NCBI GenBank assembly: GCA_944474755.1
Contig: OX104115.1
Location: 65,454,605 to 65,518,604 of the forward strand
DNA from: Limnoperna fortunei
Lineage: Eukaryota > Mollusca > Bivalvia > Mytilida > Modiolidae
Reading direction: 5' to 3'
DNA length: 64,000 bases
The stretch's first letter is position 1, and every line of letters begins with the position of its first letter. Position numbers and translations under genes: made by a program. Below are positions 59,901 through 64,000 of this stretch, in pieces. A model generated the notes under the pieces. The model was not told where the DNA came from and ran no database searches. It worked only from the letters and a program-made list of their open reading frames with translations.

Positions 59901-61186
59901 TAGTTTAATCTGAAATTAACCAAAGAGATCTAAACTATATAGAGTATGTTTTTGAGCAAGGTTTGCTTAACACATGCGGTCTTTTAATCAAGTTTAAATT
60001 TACTTATCCAAGATCAAAGTGCAAAATTAGTACATTTTGATGTAATTCACGTCAAATGTATTGTTACATTTGGCTTATAATATCACCCATTTGTTTACGT
60101 GCATTTATTTTAGGATTTACAATCTTTCATTTATTAAAATTTCTGTATTATTTATAGCAACATTATGTAAATTTGTAGATACAATATAAATATAAGTCTA
60201 CACAGTTTTTTCTATATATAAATATTTGTATTTGACAGATTATAAATCTTTCTCATTGTTAGGCGAAACTAAAAAACTAAATATGGATTCCAGTGATGAA
60301 AGCGAAAAAGATATGTTTGTACTTAAAAGCCGACACAAACGTGTTGGCCAGCGCAAACGACACAGGCGACCGCCTGTGACGTCAGATGACCAAAAAGTGT
60401 TTGTTGCGAACATCCCATTGGAAGTTACGGAAACGGAGTTGAAAACATTTTTTGAGAGTATGTAATAATGATCAATCTCAAACACAACAAAATAATGGTT
60501 ACGTTTAATCATTTCAAAACTGCATATACTATACATCACCTATTGGCATAATAATTTTCGACTTGTATTCGTTTTATCGTATACATTTTCACAGAAGGGA
60601 AACAATGTAACATGCATTAAATCTAATAGCGTTTAATTAAAATCGACAGCAAACATTTCTTACGTCATAAATATATGACGTGATACTATTTTCAATGTTT
60701 ATACACATTGGACTTCAATAGTTTGTCTGTATCAAACCTGAAATTATTATTTTGCATTTTTTGTCAGAATTTGGCATTGTCTTGGAAGTTACTATAATGC
60801 TTGGCAGGAGAGAGAACTCAGTAAGTTTTTTTCTTATTACTTACAGTTTTGGAACGTTTAGCATCTAAATATAAAAACCTGTTAAATGAAAACAAATTTC
60901 TCCATTCTGCCCACGTATATTACGTGTTTTAAGTCAAGGTTTATAATTAACCGTGCATATATCAATAAAGTAAAATTTAGGATTCCACAAATTGCTTAAC
61001 GTTAACTACCACATCTCCATTCAACAAAATTGTTATCTTTTACAGAATATTGGTTTCGTTACATTTGCCAGTGCAGACACCGCTGAAACAGTTTTAAGTC
61101 AGGAGGTAAGAAACTGCAACACAATTTCTGTTAATGTGAAATTGGGAAAGAGATCTAAAACTGAAGATGTCTATCGAGTCTCTTGA
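53112..61186 (+). CDS. Double B-box plus RRM protein gene, 5 exons
   Basis: Exons 53112-53905, 57457-57509, 60239-60457, 60768-60820, 61046-61186 sum to 1260 nt, exactly 419 codons plus TGA, with phases 2, 1, 1, 0 all agreeing. Residues 1-100 hold two B-boxes, about 105-260 are helical/coiled coil, 300-330 are Asp/Ser then Arg/Lys-rich (RKRHRRPP), and 335-410 are one RRM with RNP2 VFVANI at 336-341 and RNP1-like NIGFVTF at 374-380. The predicted role is an oligomeric RNA-binding protein; targets are unknown. No RING is present, so ubiquitin-ligase activity is not expected. Alternative: the RRM part is a separate gene starting at ATG 60283 (MDSSDESEKD); the exact phase and length closure favours one gene. 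The array at 55.7-57.3 kb lies in intron 1 and two foldbacks lie in intron 2. Confidence 0.62.
55871..57275 (+). repeat. Tandem array of about eight 170-bp monomers
   Basis: CATGTTTTTCTATGGGAAAC (or a close variant) recurs near 55951, 56121, 56291, 56463, 56633, 56804, 56973 and 57144, spacings 169-172. Each monomer also carries CACAATGGCACTATGTGACA and CATTCAGTGGTGTAGGAGGA. The first monomer is the most diverged; the others are close to one another. Confidence 0.9.
57279..57296 (+). repeat. ACGG microsatellite closing the array
   Basis: GGACGGACGGACGGAC directly follows the last monomer; this is the hallmark short tetranucleotide run of pearl-type elements. Confidence 0.8.
57457..57509 (+). 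CDS. Bridging micro-exon between B-box and RRM
   Basis: 53 nt, taacag acceptor and G/gtaaaa donor, phase 2 in and 1 out, encoding MDDESIKTIQRGEHSNK. It is supported only by splice signals and by making the whole chain close in frame. It lies 180 bases after the tandem array. Confidence 0.45.
57620..58438. mobile_element. MITE-like element with TIRs in intron 2 of the B-box/RRM gene
   Basis: TAAGGCCACACATAATTAAT near 57620 is the inverted counterpart of AATTAATTCGGCGTGGCCTAA ending at 58438. The interior has GCGAGCGAG near both ends and T-rich tracts, no ORF. Confidence 0.55.
58639..58828. mobile_element. Foldback element
   Basis: TTGACGTCACTGGGTCAAAA ... TTTGTGAT pairs with ATCACAAATATTG ... 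TTTGACCCAGTAACGTCAA; further inward CGCAGAAT and ATTCTGCG also pair. About 190 bp. Confidence 0.65.
58830..59060. repeat. Degenerate TTGCATATAAATGAAA repeat
   Basis: About eight drifting copies of a 24-30 bp unit around CATATAAATGAAA, immediately after the foldback element. Confidence 0.6.
59498..59540. repeat. Two-unit 20-bp direct repeat
   Basis: CATGTAGTGACTTATTATGT twice in tandem. Confidence 0.85.
60239..61186 (+). CDS. RRM exons of the B-box/RRM gene
   Basis: Exon 60239-60457 ends inside the RRM (KVFVANIPLEVTETELKTFF), 60768-60820 continues KFGIVLEVTIMLGRRENS, and 61046-61186 holds NIGFVTFASADTAETVLSQE and ends KTEDVYRVS at TGA. The beta-alpha-beta order and the FVxF of RNP1 fit a canonical RRM. 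The first RNP1 aromatic is missing (N-I instead of G-F), so RNA contacts may differ. The RRM subfamily is not recognised. Confidence 0.8.
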
Positions 61187-61189
61187 AAA

Positions 61190-63440
61190 TTGTTTAGTAT
61201 CCAAATTTCATTTATGCGACTTCTGGAGTAGCAATGAAGCCCTGTTTTTTTGCTGTTAACATAGTTATCCATAAGTTTCTAAAATGATTTGGTGGTACGC
61301 GATCCTGCTTTGAAACCTTATGGTCTTTGTTTGGATCTTTTGTAAAGATTGGTCTCCAAAATAAGAAGGGAAGATCATAATCTTCGCCTTGATGTGTAGA
61401 TCAAAGGATGCCATAACTTAATTGTGATTTGAAAGAATCTCCTGTGATGAAAGCATAGTATAAAATGGTTAAAGGTAAAAATTCCATAGAATATAGTCAT
61501 TGTTGAATTATCTATTGTAGCCAATCAGATACCATGGTTCACATAGACTTCATATCGAGAAAAAGAAACCTCGATCTAAGAAACAGTAGTTAACTTGATA
61601 AGAGTCACGGCGTATTCGAATTATAATGTGTTCCACTAATGCCTGTTCGTCTCTGACACAGATAATACATCGCTTAATGGAGTGAAAAATGTCTTCTATT
61701 TTTGTTGATCTTGCAACATAACATTATTTCATGCATTATTGAAATCTATTCCAAAACTATTGTACTATTCAAGTGTATAAATGCAGATATTTAAACAGCT
61801 AATCATTGTATTACTATTACTATTGTATTTCAATACGTATAATATTTGTACCAATGTATAATGGACTAATTACTTTTATTTTATATGTGAAACCCTTATT
61901 GTATATAGATATATTTAATATACATAATTTGATAATTTCAACATAACAAATGAAAGGTAATACCAAAACATCGAACACGAGGAAACTGTCCAAAAAAGAC
62001 AATTCACAAAGTCCGAAAAACTGTAAAACCCCAGAACCAGCAGCCAAACATATAGTAACTACAACAATGGTCCTGACTTAATACCGGTATTTCAAAAGTT
62101 TTATGGCATGGCATGCCAAACTTCCGCTTCCATTACTGTAGTATGTACGTTGGTCAGTTTATTAAAATGGATGGGTATCATATACCACTAGTCAGTAATA
62201 GATTTATCCAACAATCATCGTTGCACATTCACTGTACGCTGTAATCGAAAAATTGGGAAACTATCTGCAAAAATATTTTGAAACCAGGTGGAATATTTTG
62301 CGACAAGGAAGTGGTATATAGAGTAAAACCTAAAGGCGCGGACGAGTCGTGTTTTCTTTTAACCGTGGCTTAAGTTTATTAAATCCTGTACATTTCATTG
62401 CCAAAATCGTGTTTACTGATTATCTTGACTGATTACGTCAAAATGTATTATATGCGATAATTAATAGAAAATGCAAATTTATTATAATTTATTATAATAT
62501 TAAAAACATTAAATAAACATATATTATTAGTTGTTTTGATTATTAGCGCCACTTGCAACTTTTGGACTCGAGAATCGTTTAAAACGTTTTCCAAAAAAAG
62601 AATAGATTATAACGGACATTCACTTGAGAAGAAAGCGAAAACAAATGATCGAAATTCGGAACAGTTTTGTTAAAATATAATATTTTTAATTTACATATAG
62701 GAATATCAGGTTGATGTAATACATACATGTACATTTATGTATCATATCAGACACTAAATCTAAAACTAAGATTTCAGTAAAAAGCCAAATTCACAACAAC
62801 ACAACAAATAGTTAAAGTTTAAAAAAACTCACCAAAAATACAAAAAATGTATATATATACTTGTGTACCTTAAAACTTTGATATGGATAAAATATTAAAG
62901 AAACGATATTACAATCGAAAAAGAAAACAAACAGGACAGTAACAAACAAGAATATGTTGTCTTTCTGATACACAGGTTGACAAAATTTCGAATGTATATA
63001 TATTTTAATTTTTATGATGATTAAGACATAAAATTTTATCTCTTCGCTTAATATCACAATAATAATAATCATTATCACTAAACTTACAGCGGTCCATTGG
63101 GGTTTACTATCTACACTAACCCTGGAAAAAAGCGGGTTTCATGAGACACCATAATATTTTTCACTTTACTTCAAACGTGTCGTTTAAGTGCAAATATATC
63201 ATATCTGTAATCGCTTCTTCAAATTTATGTGATCAATTAAAAATCCTTGTGATTACATGTATTACCATAAAGTTATATTTTTCTCTTAACAAAAGTATGT
63301 AAGACGTTTTCGTTTTTACGTTTTTGTTAATACCTTTAACAAATGTGAAGACGATTGCAAAATTGTATCATGGTATACTTTGGAACACGTTATATTATTG
63401 TTAACCTTTATTATGTTTTATGAGACATGGTGCATGATGT
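61190..63440. other. 3' flank of the B-box/RRM gene and spacer
   Basis: AT-rich, no exon recognised. No AATAAA was noticed within the first kilobase, so the 3' end of the transcript is not placed. Confidence 0.4.
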
Positions 63441-63443
63441 TTG

Positions 63444-63640
63444 TTTTAATGATGTTTAACGCCGCTTTCAGCTGTATTTCGGCGTCTATTTTTATAAGTG
63501 AGAGGCTGGAGTATTTAGCTAAAAGCCCTGATCTTCCGCACGAAAACTGGGATTCATTGTGAATTCATATTAGAGTCGAAAACATCCAGCCCCCAGTGAT
63601 ACTTTAATCCGCATCCTTAGTGTGGACAGCCACGTGAATA
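63444..63640 (-). mobile_element. SINE copy 7
   Basis: Diverged minus-strand copy: GATGTTTAACGCCGCTTTCA tail, body with GGCTGGAGTATTTAGC, and head end with GTGTGGACAGCCACGTGA. Confidence 0.6.
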
Positions 63641-64000
63641 AAAGATGTATAGTTTATAACTAACAGAAAATAGAAGCATGGCAAAAAATGCCTTGCATGT
63701 TCGTGACATATCGTTTACAAAAAATAGCTCGAAAGATGTTAAACGAAGATTCCCAGAATAAATCATAGCACGAAACCTTAAAATTTCAATTTCTCTATTT
63801 GCAAGGTGTGGATTTTGTTTAACCAATTTCGATACTTTTAGCTTTACAACATCTTAATTCGATTGGATTTTGTTTTTGTTTCAGTGCCACTGAAGTGTCT
63901 TGATTCGACGAAACGCTGGTCTGGCTTCGTAATTTCGTATCCTTTATGACATTTTTTTGCAATCACTGAGTTAATACATCTGCTAGTGGACATTTAGTTC

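Overview
The window is eukaryotic, AT-rich and intron-rich. It looks like a lophotrochozoan genome, most probably a bivalve mollusc of Mytilus type. Three things suggest this: a dispersed tRNA-headed SINE family, a 170-bp tandem array ending in an ACGG microsatellite (like oyster 'pearl'/Helitron-derived elements), and genes with MIEAP-like and RING-less double B-box domains. The species assignment is an inference; no database was searched.

Layout. 1-15.8 kb: no convincing gene. It holds SINE copies, foldback/MITE-like inverted repeats, a GTTGGGCCAAC minisatellite, a palindromic 21-bp satellite (13.4-14.25 kb) and TAAA/TCAA/TTTA microsatellites. 15.9-26.9 kb (+): an apparently intact 12-exon gene for a 446-residue protein with a C-terminal MIEAP-like (mitochondria-eating protein, SPATA18-type) domain, preceded by a TATA box and an E-box. 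A dead Tc1/mariner copy lies in its last intron. 26.9-33.4 kb: spacer with a decayed LINE and SINE pieces. 33.5-47.8 kb (+): a second, broken locus. It reads B-box/B-box, then coiled coil, then a paralogous copy of the whole MIEAP gene, in one frame across 16 exons. It carries in-frame TGA codons, two small frame-shifting deletions and a 14-bp deletion. 47.8-53 kb: no firm gene. 53.1-61.2 kb (+): a third, apparently intact 5-exon gene that joins a double B-box exon, paralogous to the one at 33.5 kb, to a single RRM RNA-binding domain (419 residues). A pearl-like array and two foldback elements sit in its introns. 61.2-64 kb: spacer with a SINE.

How the genes relate. All three lie on the + strand and share parts. 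The MIEAP module occurs twice and the B-box module twice, each time with conserved cysteine/histidine spacing and exon phases. Nearly every junction in the MIEAP and coiled-coil parts is phase 2, so these exons can be gained, lost or swapped without breaking the frame. The cluster looks like a local gene family in which a B-box N-terminus has been joined to two different C-termini (MIEAP and RRM). This is the most unusual content of the window. Exons were read by hand from splice signals, phase agreement and paralogue comparison. No RNA evidence was available.
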